From the NCBI GenBank assembly GCA_040007395.1, contig JBDTVG010000098.1, positions 1 through 64,000 of the forward strand: 64,000 nt of DNA. The letters run 5' to 3'. This document shows, piece by piece, positions 53,083 through 62,808 of this stretch. Made by a program: the position numbers and the translations under genes. The notes below the pieces were generated by a model, which made no database searches, was not told the origin of the DNA, and saw nothing but the letters and a program-made list of their open reading frames with translations. Origin of the DNA: DATGFK01 sp040007395. Its GTDB lineage: Bacteria > Chloroflexota > Anaerolineae > Aggregatilineales > UBA2796. Every line of letters begins with the position of its first letter. The stretch's first letter is position 1.

Positions 53083-54513
53083 CTAACCCTGTTGCTCAAC
53101 TGACTCAGCGACATAAACGGGTAACATAAACAAGAAGGTGCTGCCCTGACCGAGTGTGCTTTCTACCCGGATCTGCCCCCCCATGAGTTTAAGCAATTGG
53201 CGAGAGATCGCCAAGCCCAACCCGGACCCGGCGCGACCCTTTTTACGCCCGCTAGTCCCTTGCCGGAATTCCTCAAAGATATTATCGACTTCTTGGGGCG
53301 GGATACCGATCCCGGAGTCGCGCACCCAAATGGTTACTTCGCCGTTGCCATCGTGACGCGCCCCGACGGTGATCGTGCCTTCGTCGGTGAACTTACTGGC
53401 GTTGCTCAACAGGTTTAGCATCACCTGCCGAATACGCAGCGAGTCGCCGCGTATATGGGGTAGGTTGGGCGGAACTTCGCGCTTGAGCTTGATCGGCTTG
53501 TCGCCAATCAACCCGACGGCGGTTGCTAACACCCCCTTGAAAATCGGGTCGAGATCAACCTCTTCGACTTCCATTTCCAGCCTACCGTAGTCCACTTTGG
53601 AGAGATCGAGAATGTCATTGATCAACTGAAGCAGGTGTTTGCCGCTGGTATAAATCTGGGTAAGGTCAGCTTTGTAGGCAGCCGGCAAAGGTACGTTTTC
53701 GTACATCATCGGGAAGTTAAGCATCGTCTCGCTAAAGCCAATAATGGCGTTAAGCGGTGTACGTAACTCGTGGCTCATGTTGGCGAGAAACTGCCCGCGA
53801 AAGTTCTTGGCTTCGATAGCCGCCGAACGCGCCGTTTCAAGCTCATAGTTCGTTTCCTGCAACTGCTCAGACAGGGCTTTCTGGCGCAAAAAACTGCGCT
53901 GAATTTCTTCCTGACTGTTAAACAGTTGGTCTTTAGTCTCGCGTTCGCGGCGGTAGTTTTCCAGTGCCCAGTCCGCGATACCATACAGCGCCCCGGACAT
54001 TTGCACCGCTATGCCAGCAGCAATGATCATCAGCACACTGGCAAAGACTTGTGTGCGTTCGATGGAGAACATCCCACCAAGACTGGGGACAACGAACACC
54101 AGAATGATGCCGATGCCAAGTGCCAGAAATGTATCGCGGATGGGCAGCAAAAACCCAACAAGCAAGATGATAATCGGGAAGACGAATAGAAAGGCTTGTC
54201 GTCCAGCGTCAAGCCCCTGTGGATCGCTGGTGTGGCTCAACAGAGCGACGGCTACCATTAGGCCGATGATATACGACCACACGGCTTGCGTGTAGTTATT
54301 GCGCGCAAGCAGAAATCGGCAACCCAGACAACCGATGATTACCACAGCCGTTGGGATGAGCAGATCAGCGGGGCTGGTTGAGGACAGCGAGAAAAGAATT
54401 AGCCCACCCCAAATGAGAAACAAAGCCAGAAAGATCGTGATCTTCCACAGCAGTGAGAGTCGTTCGGCGCGGACTTGTTGTGCGAAATCGAGTTTATTTA
54501 ACTCTGCGGTCAT
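53083..54513 (-). CDS. Membrane sensor histidine kinase
   Basis: The 476 residues have six predicted membrane helices (about 20-180), such as ITIFLALFLIWGGLILFSL and FVFPIIILLVGFLLPI. A coiled-coil region with EEIQRSFLRQKALSEQLQET follows. The HisKA box is FLANMSHELRTPLNAIIGFS, with the phospho-His near residue 248. The ATPase domain has N (QVMLNLLSNASKFTDEG), G1 (VRDSGIGIPPQEV), F and G2 (GSGLGLAISRQLLKLMGG) boxes. The signal sensed is not evident; the sensor is intramembrane without a large loop. The two receiver genes follow directly. Confidence 0.92.
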   Translation of the reverse strand: MTAELNKLDFAQQVRAERLSLLWKITIFLALFLIWGGLILFSLSSTSPADLLIPTAVVIIGCLGCRFLLARNNYTQAVWSYIIGLMVAVALLSHTSDPQGLDAGRQAFLFVFPIIILLVGFLLPIRDTFLALGIGIILVFVVPSLGGMFSIERTQVFASVLMIIAAGIAVQMSGALYGIADWALENYRRERETKDQLFNSQEEIQRSFLRQKALSEQLQETNYELETARSAAIEAKNFRGQFLANMSHELRTPLNAIIGFSETMLNFPMMYENVPLPAAYKADLTQIYTSGKHLLQLINDILDLSKVDYGRLEMEVEEVDLDPIFKGVLATAVGLIGDKPIKLKREVPPNLPHIRGDSLRIRQVMLNLLSNASKFTDEGTITVGARHDGNGEVTIWVRDSGIGIPPQEVDNIFEEFRQGTSGRKKGRAGSGLGLAISRQLLKLMGGQIRVESTLGQGSTFLFMLPVYVAESVEQQG

Positions 54514-54718
54514 GCTTGGTGTCCTAAAGGCTTCTACTGATTACTTTTGGGCGCTCTCTCTCTGAAAATTCAGCAGACAGAAGCGATAATAAATAAACCT
54601 TAACAATTATTTTGAGTATACAAGATTTTCTGAAATAAGCATCCCATTGTTTGTGAATTTTGTGTGATTAATTTCCAGTTTTGCTTGTGCAATAATTCTC
54701 ACAAAAACCTTAATCGCT

Positions 54719-55423
54719 CTAACTCCCTTCACTAAACATAAGTGATAACAAGGTTTGTATATCGCTTAGATTATCTAACACTGTGACAGGTGGGTGCTGT
54801 TCGAGTACCGCACGCGGTGTGTTGCCCGTCGCAACGGCGAAGATATGCCCCCCAATGCTATGAGCACAGTCAATGTCATCGACTGTATCTCCCACAAATA
54901 TTACGTCGCGCGGGGCAAAGTGGCTGCCGCTGCGCTGTTCGGCACGCACTAGTACAAGTGGCACTAGCTCCCGGCGAATTCTGGCCTCAGTTCCATACGC
55001 AGCGATGGCAAACCGCGCTGGATCGATTCCTACTGTCCGCAGTTTTAGTTCAGCCATTGGCAACACATTGCCGGTGATCAACCCCAACAGAACATCGGGA
55101 TGGGCGGCTAGTGCATCGACTAGTTCCAGCGCACCGGGCAAGGCGTGGATCTCATAGTTGCCGATGATGTTGCTCATGTGTCCGACCAAAACTGTGCTAT
55201 AGTGGGGCAGGGTTTCGGCGATCTGGGCTTCGGTGAACCCTTCGGGGGAGAGCAGTTCAACCAACGTGTAAAAGTCGGTTTTCCCACCAAAGGTGTAGTC
55301 CGCCAGTTTGCCGGACGTGCCGAAGACCTCACGCATCGCCAGCTCAGTCGCCATTCGCCCGCTGCCCGCGCCGATCAGTAATGTGCCATCAATGTCTAGC
55401 AAGACCAGTTTATTCGGTGCCAT
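54719..55423 (-). CDS. HAD-superfamily phosphatase (phosphoglycolate-phosphatase-like)
   Basis: ATG 55423 (MAPNKLVLLDIDGTLL) is preferred over 55471. The upstream segment has no Shine-Dalgarno, but TATAAT lies about 6 nt before it, so the mRNA may be leaderless. The 234 residues include the nucleophile motif LLDIDGTLL, motif II in LGLITGNVLP, and motif IV VIFVGDTVDDIDCA. The helical cap is C1-type (MATELAMREVFG and on). Substrates of such enzymes include phosphoglycolate and nucleotides; none can be chosen. It is divergent from the methyltransferase gene. Confidence 0.87.
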   Translation of the reverse strand: MAPNKLVLLDIDGTLLIGAGSGRMATELAMREVFGTSGKLADYTFGGKTDFYTLVELLSPEGFTEAQIAETLPHYSTVLVGHMSNIIGNYEIHALPGALELVDALAAHPDVLLGLITGNVLPMAELKLRTVGIDPARFAIAAYGTEARIRRELVPLVLVRAEQRSGSHFAPRDVIFVGDTVDDIDCAHSIGGHIFAVATGNTPRAVLEQHPPVTVLDNLSDIQTLLSLMFSEGS

Positions 55424-55527
55424 GAGTATATTATAATAGTCTTCAACTTGTTGAGTTGCCAATTTTGCCAAATTGGAACACTATAGGGACATAGTTGATT
55501 ATACCATTCGGGTAAAAACGCAAAACC

Positions 55528-56406
55528 ATGATCAATTCACCCGGTACAGATCGCGACATCCTGATCCACAAAGCCTATGCCAACGACGAACTGTTGGCTG
55601 TACGCCAGCGCACGCATGAACTCTACAGCATTCCAAAGGTAAATTTTACCGAGTGGGTGTTGGATCGAGTGGCGTGGCAGGGCAATGAAACCGTGCTGGA
55701 TATTGGCGCGGGGCCGGGGACGTACTTTTCGCTGGTCAAGGCGCGTATTCCGCACGGTGTGCTCATTGGTGGCGATCTCTCGCTAGGGATGGCTTACCGG
55801 GCGCTGCAACACCCCGACGTTGACTTGGTACTCAATGCCGATGCTCAAATCCTGCCTTTTGCCGACAACACCTTCGATGTCGTGCTGGCTAACCACATGC
55901 TGTACCACCTGCCCAATCTGGATGCAGCCCTTGCCGATATTCAGCGTATCCTCAAACCCACCGGACGCTTGATCGCAGCGACTAACAGCCAATACAACCT
56001 GCCCGAATTCGATCAGTTATTCCGGCGTGCCTACGGGTTACTTGGCGCGGTAGGCCCAGATGTTGAGCCGATGCGCTCTACGGCGCACAACTTCCATCTT
56101 GAAGACGGCGCGATGAAACTGTCGCATCATTTTTTCGCAGTAGCCCGTTACGATCTCCCCGGCGCTTTTGTCTTCCCCAGCGTGCAGCCTGCCCTCGACT
56201 ATATTAATAGCACACGCGCCCTCCGCGAACCCCAACTTCCGCGTCGCATCGCGTGGGATGATTTCATGAGCGTGATGTCCGATCAAATCCAACGGCTGAT
56301 CAATCACTTTGGCGAGCTAATGGTCAATAAGCTGTCCGGCGTGCTGATTGCCACTGATCGTGGCGACTTTGCTCAGGATTATGTGGAGCGTTTGGGGCGC
56401 GATTAA
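55528..56406 (+). CDS. Class I SAM-dependent methyltransferase
   Basis: This 292-residue enzyme has the Rossmann-like SAM motif TVLDIGAGPGTYFSLVKARI, an acidic end of beta-2 in GGDLSLGMAYRAL, NADAQILPFADNTFDVVLAN (motif II/III) and LNPTGRLI-like ILKPTGRLIAATNSQYN. It is a methyltransf_11 type with a C-terminal helical extension of about 130 residues. The substrate is unknown. It is a single gene with no partner nearby. Confidence 0.87.
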   Translation: MINSPGTDRDILIHKAYANDELLAVRQRTHELYSIPKVNFTEWVLDRVAWQGNETVLDIGAGPGTYFSLVKARIPHGVLIGGDLSLGMAYRALQHPDVDLVLNADAQILPFADNTFDVVLANHMLYHLPNLDAALADIQRILKPTGRLIAATNSQYNLPEFDQLFRRAYGLLGAVGPDVEPMRSTAHNFHLEDGAMKLSHHFFAVARYDLPGAFVFPSVQPALDYINSTRALREPQLPRRIAWDDFMSVMSDQIQRLINHFGELMVNKLSGVLIATDRGDFAQDYVERLGRD

Positions 56407-56524
56407 CGCCAGTCGCCCCGGTAGTGCAAATTCACAAATTCACTAGATCACCCTTTGCGATAGACGGTTGCCAATTGAACGCGGATTTTGCTATGCCATA
56501 GTGTGGTTCGATAGGAGAAGCTAG

Positions 56525-59308
56525 ATGATTAATCGGCACCGGGTACTTCAGCGTAGTCTATCGATTTTCATCCTCAGCGCGACATTGATCGTCAATGCCG
56601 CCCCCACGCAAAGCCTTCAGGCCGCCCCACAAACAGCATCCACACCGAGTACAGCCACCACCAAATCGGCGCACGATGCTTACGGCAAGCTGCCAACCTC
56701 CTTTATCGCCAACGCTGGACAGCTTGATCCAAGCGTGCGCTTCGAGGTACGAAGCAGCTCTGGACAGCTATTCTTCACGGCGCAAGGCGTCACGCTGGCG
56801 CTTGCGACAGGATCGTATGTGCCCAAGTCAATGGATGATCCGCTGCAACATGCACTAAATGTTGACACCACACCGCAAACAAATGTTGCCGTGCGTGTCA
56901 ATTTCGATGGCTCGAATCCGAACGCGATACTCGGTGGGGCGGATCAGCAACCGGGGATCGCCAACTTCTTCATTGGCAACGATCCCGCGCAGTGGCATAC
57001 CAATGTGCCGACCTTCGCGGGAGTGACGTATCGCGATCTCTATCCCGGTATCGACCTGACCTATAACGGGCATGGCGGTGTACTCAAAGGGACGTACACC
57101 GTTGCGCCCGGTGCCGATCCGTCGCTAATCCGCTGGCACTACGACGGCGCAACCGCGACTCGGCTCGACCCCACTAGCGGCGATCTGCTGATCGATGCGG
57201 CGAACGGTCTGACGTTAACCGAACAGGTGCCGGAAGTCTGGCAAACCGACGCAGACGGCGTGCAGCATCCGGTGATGGCTCACTATACTCTGGCGGCGGA
57301 TGGTGCGGCGCAGTTCACGCTGGGCGCTTACGACTCCGCGCTGCCACTGGTCATCGATCCCGGACTAGTGTACTCGACCTATCTGGGCGGCAGCGGCTAT
57401 GACGAGGGCGTGGCAATTGCGGTGGACGGCAGTGGTAGCGCCTATGTCACGGGCCACACCAACAGTGCCAATTTCCCGACGACCGTAGGCGCTTATCAAA
57501 CCGCCCTTGGCAGCAGCGACGATGTGACCGTGACCAAGCTCAACGCGGCTGGCACAGGGTTGGTCTACAGTACCTATCTAGGCGGCAATGACTTTGAGCG
57601 TGGCTATGGGATTGCAGTGGATAGCAACGGCAACGCCTATGTCACAGGCCAGACGGGTAGCACCAATTTCCCAGTCACAGTGGGTGCCTTCCAAACGGCC
57701 TTTGGCGGCACGGATGATGTGTTCGTGACCAAGCTCAACACGACTGGCACAGGGTTGGCCTACAGCACTTTACTGGGCGGCAGTGGCGATGATAGGGGTT
57801 ACGGGATTGCGGTGGATAGCAGTGGTAGCGCTTATGTTACGGGCTTCACCGATAGTGCGAGCTTCCCAACGACTCCAGGTGCCTTCCAAACAATTTTGGG
57901 CGGTGCTCCTAATGATGCGTTCGTCACTAAGTTCAACACGACTGGCACGGGGTTGACCTACAGTACTTTCGTGGGCGGTAGTGGCCTTGACGAGGGTTAT
58001 GGAATTGCAGTAGACAGTAGTGGCAGTGCCTATGTCGCCGGACGGACATTCAGCACCAATTTCCCAACGACGGCAGGTGCCTTCCAACGTGCTTTTAGTG
58101 GCGGTGGCAACGATGCGATAGTGATCAAGCTCAATGCGGCGGGTACCGCGCTGGTCTACGGTACCTATCTCGGTAGCAGCGGCGATGACTGGGGTTTAGC
58201 CATCGCAGTGGATGGCAATGGCAGTGCCTATGTCACGGGTATCGCGGATACTCCCGACTTCCCAACGACAGTCGGTGCCTTCCAAACCACCTTAAAGGGC
58301 GGCGACGATGCGTTCGTGACCAAGCTCAACCCAACTGCCACCACGTTAACCTATAGTACGCTCCTTGGCGGCACCAACAATGATGTGGGCAATGGGATCG
58401 CGCTGGATAGCAGCGGTAACGCCTATATCACGGGCAACACTGACAGCGTGAATCTCCCAACGACAACGGGAACTTACCAAACGATGTATGGTGGTAGTAA
58501 TGGCGATGCGTTCATCACCAAACTCGACCTGATCCCATTGCCACTCAGCAGTCATCAGGACACAATCGGCATTTTCCGACCATCGACAGCAACATTTTAT
58601 CTACGCAATACGAACACAACAGGCAGCGCCGACATTACAACGGCATTGGGTGTTTCTACCGATTTGCCCGTTGTGGGTGACTGGAACGGCGACGGAATCG
58701 ATACGGTAGGCGTATATCGTCCGAGTACAGGCCAGTTCTATCTCAGGGATTCTAATTCTGCTGGCGCACCCATCGTCTATAGTTTCGCGTTGGGGATCAG
58801 CGGCGATGTGCCGATGGCAGGCGATTGGGACGGCAACGGCAAAGATGGAGTCGGTGTGTTCCGACCCAGTAATGGCCTGATTTACCTCAAGAACGGCTTG
58901 ACGACAGGTTTTGCCGACTTCCAGATGGTGCTTGGCGTACCGGGTGATGTGCCTGTGGCGGGCGACTGGAATTTTGATGGCAAGGCCAGTCCCGGTGTGT
59001 ACCGTCCGAGCAGCGCCACGTTCTTCCTAACTGATCAGGTATGCAATTGCAGTGCAACGGGCAGCTATCAAGCGACATTGGGAGTCCCCGGCGATAGCCC
59101 ATTCGCGGGCGACTGGGATAACGATGGTAAGGCAGGGATAGGCGTGTTCCGTCCCTCCAACGGACTAATCTATCTCAAGAATGCGCCCACAACGGGCTTT
59201 GCCGATATTCAGATCGTGTTCGGCATTGCCAACGACAAACCCGTCGCGGGACACTGGATCGCTAGCTCGCCTATCCCGCCGAAACTCGCGCCGACATTTG
59301 TTCCCTGA
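56525..59308 (+). CDS. Secreted SBBP-repeat protein with a DUF7948-like N-domain and a C-terminal FRPS module
   Basis: ATG 56525 has AGGAG 7 nt upstream. The 927 residues start with a signal peptide (SLSIFILSATLIVNAAP). Residues about 60-270 form an N-terminal domain with PTSFIANAGQLDPSVRFEVR, GIANFFIGNDPAQWH and YRDLYPGIDLTYNG. Residues about 275-680 hold seven SBBP blades with GLVYSTYLGGSGYDEGVAIA and SGSAYVTGHT signatures, which form a propeller. From about 681 five FRPS repeats follow, and the end is KLAPTFVP. The same module ends the sugar dehydrogenase at 12053-13978. It is extracellular; function is unknown. A tandem copy follows. Confidence 0.88.
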   Translation: MINRHRVLQRSLSIFILSATLIVNAAPTQSLQAAPQTASTPSTATTKSAHDAYGKLPTSFIANAGQLDPSVRFEVRSSSGQLFFTAQGVTLALATGSYVPKSMDDPLQHALNVDTTPQTNVAVRVNFDGSNPNAILGGADQQPGIANFFIGNDPAQWHTNVPTFAGVTYRDLYPGIDLTYNGHGGVLKGTYTVAPGADPSLIRWHYDGATATRLDPTSGDLLIDAANGLTLTEQVPEVWQTDADGVQHPVMAHYTLAADGAAQFTLGAYDSALPLVIDPGLVYSTYLGGSGYDEGVAIAVDGSGSAYVTGHTNSANFPTTVGAYQTALGSSDDVTVTKLNAAGTGLVYSTYLGGNDFERGYGIAVDSNGNAYVTGQTGSTNFPVTVGAFQTAFGGTDDVFVTKLNTTGTGLAYSTLLGGSGDDRGYGIAVDSSGSAYVTGFTDSASFPTTPGAFQTILGGAPNDAFVTKFNTTGTGLTYSTFVGGSGLDEGYGIAVDSSGSAYVAGRTFSTNFPTTAGAFQRAFSGGGNDAIVIKLNAAGTALVYGTYLGSSGDDWGLAIAVDGNGSAYVTGIADTPDFPTTVGAFQTTLKGGDDAFVTKLNPTATTLTYSTLLGGTNNDVGNGIALDSSGNAYITGNTDSVNLPTTTGTYQTMYGGSNGDAFITKLDLIPLPLSSHQDTIGIFRPSTATFYLRNTNTTGSADITTALGVSTDLPVVGDWNGDGIDTVGVYRPSTGQFYLRDSNSAGAPIVYSFALGISGDVPMAGDWDGNGKDGVGVFRPSNGLIYLKNGLTTGFADFQMVLGVPGDVPVAGDWNFDGKASPGVYRPSSATFFLTDQVCNCSATGSYQATLGVPGDSPFAGDWDNDGKAGIGVFRPSNGLIYLKNAPTTGFADIQIVFGIANDKPVAGHWIASSPIPPKLAPTFVP

Positions 59309-59328
59309 GGAATCCCCTCACTTTATTT

Positions 59329-59361
59329 CTGCCTCCTCGTTATTTAGTAGCGAGGAGGCAG
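59329..59361 (+). terminator. Hairpin between the SBBP genes
   Basis: CTGCCTCCTCG and CGAGGAGGCAG form an 11-bp perfect stem around an 11-nt loop, 20 nt after the stop. No T-run follows. Confidence 0.55.
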
Positions 59362-59436
59362 CAGTGTCCTAAACCACCGCAAGCAAAAAGCGTATAATGA
59401 GGCTGTGATTTCAGCGCGTTTTGTATTGGAGGCTTG

Positions 59437-61890
59437 ATGATTAATCGGCAGTTATCCCACTTATTTCAACGCAGTTTACCGATTTTCACCCTCATCGCGA
59501 CATTGATCATCAATGGTGCACCACAGCAGCACATTCAGGCTGCTTCGCAATCACTATCTAGACCGAGTACAGCCATCACCAAATCGGCGCACGACGCTTA
59601 CGGCAAACTGCCAACCTCGTTCATCGCCAACGCTGGACAGCTTGATCCAAGCGTGCGCTTCGAGGTACGGAGCAACGCCGGACACCTGTTTTTCACCCCA
59701 CAGGGAGTCACGCTGGCGCTCACAGCGAAATCGAATTCGCCCAAGCCGATGGATGATCGATCTGTCACACTGCGGCACACGCCACCGATTGACACCACAC
59801 CGCAAACAAATGTTGCCGTGCGTGTCAATTTCGATGGCTCGAATCCGAACGCGATACTCGGTGGCGCGGATCAGCAGCCGGGGATCGCCAACTTCTTCAT
59901 CGGCAACGATCCCGCGCAGTGGCATAGCAATGTACCCACCTTCGCAGGGGTTACTTACCACGATCTCTATCCCGGTATTGACCTGACCTATAACGGACAT
60001 GGCGGCGTACTCAAAGGCACGTACACCGTCGCGCCCGGTATCGATCCATCGCTAATTCGCTGGCACTATGACGGCGCAACCGATACTCGGCTCGACCCGA
60101 CCAGCGGCGATCTGTTGATCGAGGCGGCAAATGGTCTGATGCTGACTGAACAGGTGCCGGAAGTCTGGCAAACGGATACAAACGGCCTACAGCATCCAGT
60201 AGCGGCGCACTATACATTGGTGACGGATGGCACGGTGCAATTCACGTTAGGCGCTTACGATCCAGCGCTAGCATTGGTCATCGATCCGGGGTTGGTGTAC
60301 TCGACCTATCTGGGCGGCATCGGCGATGACTTTGCCTATGGGATTGCGGTAGATAGCAGTGGTAATGCCTATGTCACAGGTCAGACTGCGAATGTTAGCT
60401 TCCCAAGAACAAACGGTGCTTTCCAAACGGTCGGTAGTTACGATTCGTTTGTGGTCAAGTTGACCGCCACAGGTACAAGACTAGTCTACAGCACCTACCT
60501 GAGCGGTGGTATGGCCTATGGGATTACAGTGGACGGCAGCGGGAGTGCCTATGTCACGGGCTTCACTTCGAGCACCGACTTCCCAACAACGGTGGGTGCT
60601 ATCCAAACGGTCTCCGGTGGCTATAACGATGGGTTTGTAATTAAGTTAAACGCAGCCGGCAGTCAGCTAGTTTACAGCACTTATCTGGGCGGTGGTGGCT
60701 ATGATGAAGCTCGTGGAATTGCTGTTGATAGCAGCGGTAATAGTTATATTGTAGGTTTCACAAACGGCCCCGACTTCCCTACGACAAAAGGTGCTTACCA
60801 GACAGTCTTGGGAGGGAATTACGATGCGTTTATAGTAAAGCTGAACGACACAGGCAGCAGACTCACCTATAGTACTTACTTGGGTGGTATTGGTGGCATG
60901 GACTACGGGGAGAAGATTGCGCTGGATAACGGTGACAACACCTATGTCATGGGAGTCACTTACGGCATCTCTGGTAACAATTTCCCAACGACTTCAGGTG
61001 CTTTCCAAACGCTTTCTCGCGATCCTATTGATGTATTTGTGGCAAAGTTAAACGCGACCGGTACTCGGCTAGTTTATAGCACTTACTTGGGTGGCAGCCA
61101 ATGTGATAAGGGTGGTGGGATTGCGGTGGATAGCAGCGGCAATGCTTATGTTACAGGTGGTACCCAAAGCTACGACTTCCCAACGACTTCAGGTGCCTTC
61201 CAAACAACTTATAAAGGCGGGAGCATGTTCTTTGACGACGATGTGTTTGTGGTTAAGCTGAATCCAGCGGGTACTGGACTAATTTACAGTACTCTCATAG
61301 GCGATATTGGCCACGAAGATGGTGGCGGGATTGTGGTGGACAACAACGGCAACGTCTATGTTACAGGCGGTACTCAAAGCGCTTACTTTCCGACAACGGC
61401 TGGAGCCTTTCAAACTATTTATGGTAGCGGGTACGAGTCCTTTGATGATGATGCATTCGTAATCAAACTGAACACAACTGGTACTAGGCTAATCTATAGC
61501 ACTTTTGTGGGTGGTAGTGGGATTGAAAATGGTAGTGGGATTGCATTGGACAACAGCGGCAACGTTTATGTTACGGGCTTCACAAGTAGTCCCAACTTCC
61601 CTACGACGAAAGGTGCTTACCAGACGGGCTTGAGAGGTGGTTACGATTCGTTTATCACCAAACTTGATTTGACGCCCAACATCCATGACGCTATCGACAT
61701 TTTTCGACCTTCCCCAACATTCTATCTACACAATTCAAACCCTACCGGAAGCGCTGACATCACGACTACATCGGGCATTTTCGCTGCTATACCTATGACA
61801 GCAAATAGAATAGCGACAACGCCAGTATGGGCAACTGGAACACCAATGGTGGTGCCGGGATCAGGATGTACTAGGACTCCTGTTAGCTGA
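59437..61890 (+). CDS. Second SBBP-repeat secreted protein, C-terminal module decayed
   Basis: GGAGG stands before TTG 59434 / ATG 59437; the latter, followed by the same MINRQ start as its neighbour, is chosen (817 residues). It has the signal peptide, the same N-terminal domain nearly word for word (PTSFIANAGQLDPSVRFEVR), and about eight SBBP blades with variable inserts (DYGEKIALDNGDNTYVMGV). The FRPS module begins (DIFRPSPTFYLHNSNPTG) but loses the frame after about 40 residues and ends at a stop at 61890. Remains of the module's end are found downstream at 61908-62017. It is a tandem paralogue of 56525-59308. Confidence 0.85.
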   Translation: MINRQLSHLFQRSLPIFTLIATLIINGAPQQHIQAASQSLSRPSTAITKSAHDAYGKLPTSFIANAGQLDPSVRFEVRSNAGHLFFTPQGVTLALTAKSNSPKPMDDRSVTLRHTPPIDTTPQTNVAVRVNFDGSNPNAILGGADQQPGIANFFIGNDPAQWHSNVPTFAGVTYHDLYPGIDLTYNGHGGVLKGTYTVAPGIDPSLIRWHYDGATDTRLDPTSGDLLIEAANGLMLTEQVPEVWQTDTNGLQHPVAAHYTLVTDGTVQFTLGAYDPALALVIDPGLVYSTYLGGIGDDFAYGIAVDSSGNAYVTGQTANVSFPRTNGAFQTVGSYDSFVVKLTATGTRLVYSTYLSGGMAYGITVDGSGSAYVTGFTSSTDFPTTVGAIQTVSGGYNDGFVIKLNAAGSQLVYSTYLGGGGYDEARGIAVDSSGNSYIVGFTNGPDFPTTKGAYQTVLGGNYDAFIVKLNDTGSRLTYSTYLGGIGGMDYGEKIALDNGDNTYVMGVTYGISGNNFPTTSGAFQTLSRDPIDVFVAKLNATGTRLVYSTYLGGSQCDKGGGIAVDSSGNAYVTGGTQSYDFPTTSGAFQTTYKGGSMFFDDDVFVVKLNPAGTGLIYSTLIGDIGHEDGGGIVVDNNGNVYVTGGTQSAYFPTTAGAFQTIYGSGYESFDDDAFVIKLNTTGTRLIYSTFVGGSGIENGSGIALDNSGNVYVTGFTSSPNFPTTKGAYQTGLRGGYDSFITKLDLTPNIHDAIDIFRPSPTFYLHNSNPTGSADITTTSGIFAAIPMTANRIATTPVWATGTPMVVPGSGCTRTPVS

Positions 61891-61907
61891 TCTGTCTAAG
61901 GAACGCT

Positions 61908-62016
61908 ATGCCGACATTCAGATCGTGTTCGGCATTGCCAACGACAAACCCGTCGCGGGACACTGGATCGCTAGCTCGCCTATCCCGCCGAAACTCGCGC
62001 CGACATTTGTTCCCTA
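61908..62016 (+). pseudogene. Remnant of the FRPS module end
   Basis: From 61916 to 62015, 100 nt are identical to 59207-59306, the end of the previous SBBP gene, including the codons for KLAPTFVP and a stop. The remnant is detached from the reading frame of 59437-61890 by loss of the middle repeats. Confidence 0.85.
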
Positions 62017-62757
62017 GCCTCGAAGCGTGTCGCCGTCGTCTTCGCGGTCAAAGGCGGAAGGCGGCAGCGGTTCCGTTACCGTATCTGGTGTATCCATCAC
62101 AGGTGGTTCGGGCAGTTGGATGTTGTTGTCGACGATTTCGAGAGCCACGATCTTGTGAATGGTCGGCAAATAATAGATCGTGATCAGTGCGCCGGGTTGG
62201 ATCTCCTGATACTGTTCGCGGGTCAGGCGAAACCGCTGATTGTTGACAACGAGGCGGTACGTGCCATTGCCGCCATAGCTCAACCGCAGGCTGTTGGTCG
62301 GTGTGCTACCGCCTGTCGATGTCGAGGTGAGAGGCGGTTCCACCCCTGACCGACGCGAAAATTGCCGAAAATTACCGCTTGCTGGTTGGCGATTATCCAG
62401 CGGCGGCGTAAAATCAAACATACCGTAGGCCATGTGCGCGATGCCCGTTTGGGTGGCGCACACCCCCGGCAAGATCGCGACTTCGGCGGCACCAACCGTC
62501 ACCGCTAAGATCAAGGCCGCTGGAACGATTAGGCACAGCAGGAAGATAGGCAGTTCACCGGAACTCGGACGCGACGAGATGAGGGCGAAAATGCCCAGCG
62601 TACCGAGGACACCGAGAACGATCAAAGCAACCTGTTGTGCGCCATGCCGCAGTAGTGCCGCCTGTGTAGCCGACAGCTTGCCCTGTCGATTCTCTTTGAG
62701 ATCGTCGGGCGTAAAGGAAAAGGCTTTTTCGAGTGGGGTTTGTTTCTGTACATCCAT
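62014..62757 (-). CDS. Uncharacterised membrane protein of the two-helix family
   Basis: The 247 residues begin with FTPDDLKENRQGKLSATQ. Two membrane helices follow (VALIVLGVLGTLGIFALIS and IFLLCLIVPAALILAVTV). Then a beta-rich domain with a Ser/Thr/Gly linker and ALITIYYLPTIHKIVALE, and an acidic Pro-rich end. It shares the NRxGxxTxxQ start and the YYLP end with 49147-49713. The stop overlaps the SBBP remnant by a few bases. No known function. Confidence 0.72.
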   Translation of the reverse strand: MDVQKQTPLEKAFSFTPDDLKENRQGKLSATQAALLRHGAQQVALIVLGVLGTLGIFALISSRPSSGELPIFLLCLIVPAALILAVTVGAAEVAILPGVCATQTGIAHMAYGMFDFTPPLDNRQPASGNFRQFSRRSGVEPPLTSTSTGGSTPTNSLRLSYGGNGTYRLVVNNQRFRLTREQYQEIQPGALITIYYLPTIHKIVALEIVDNNIQLPEPPVMDTPDTVTEPLPPSAFDREDDGDTLRG

Positions 62758-62808
62758 AAGCTCAGAGTGTAATCAGCTAAATAGTGATCTGCAAGAGGAG
62801 TTAATGTT

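Noticed and set aside
57360..58540. Periodic DNA similarity suggesting a tandem repeat
   Set aside because: It corresponds to SBBP propeller blades in a single long open frame.
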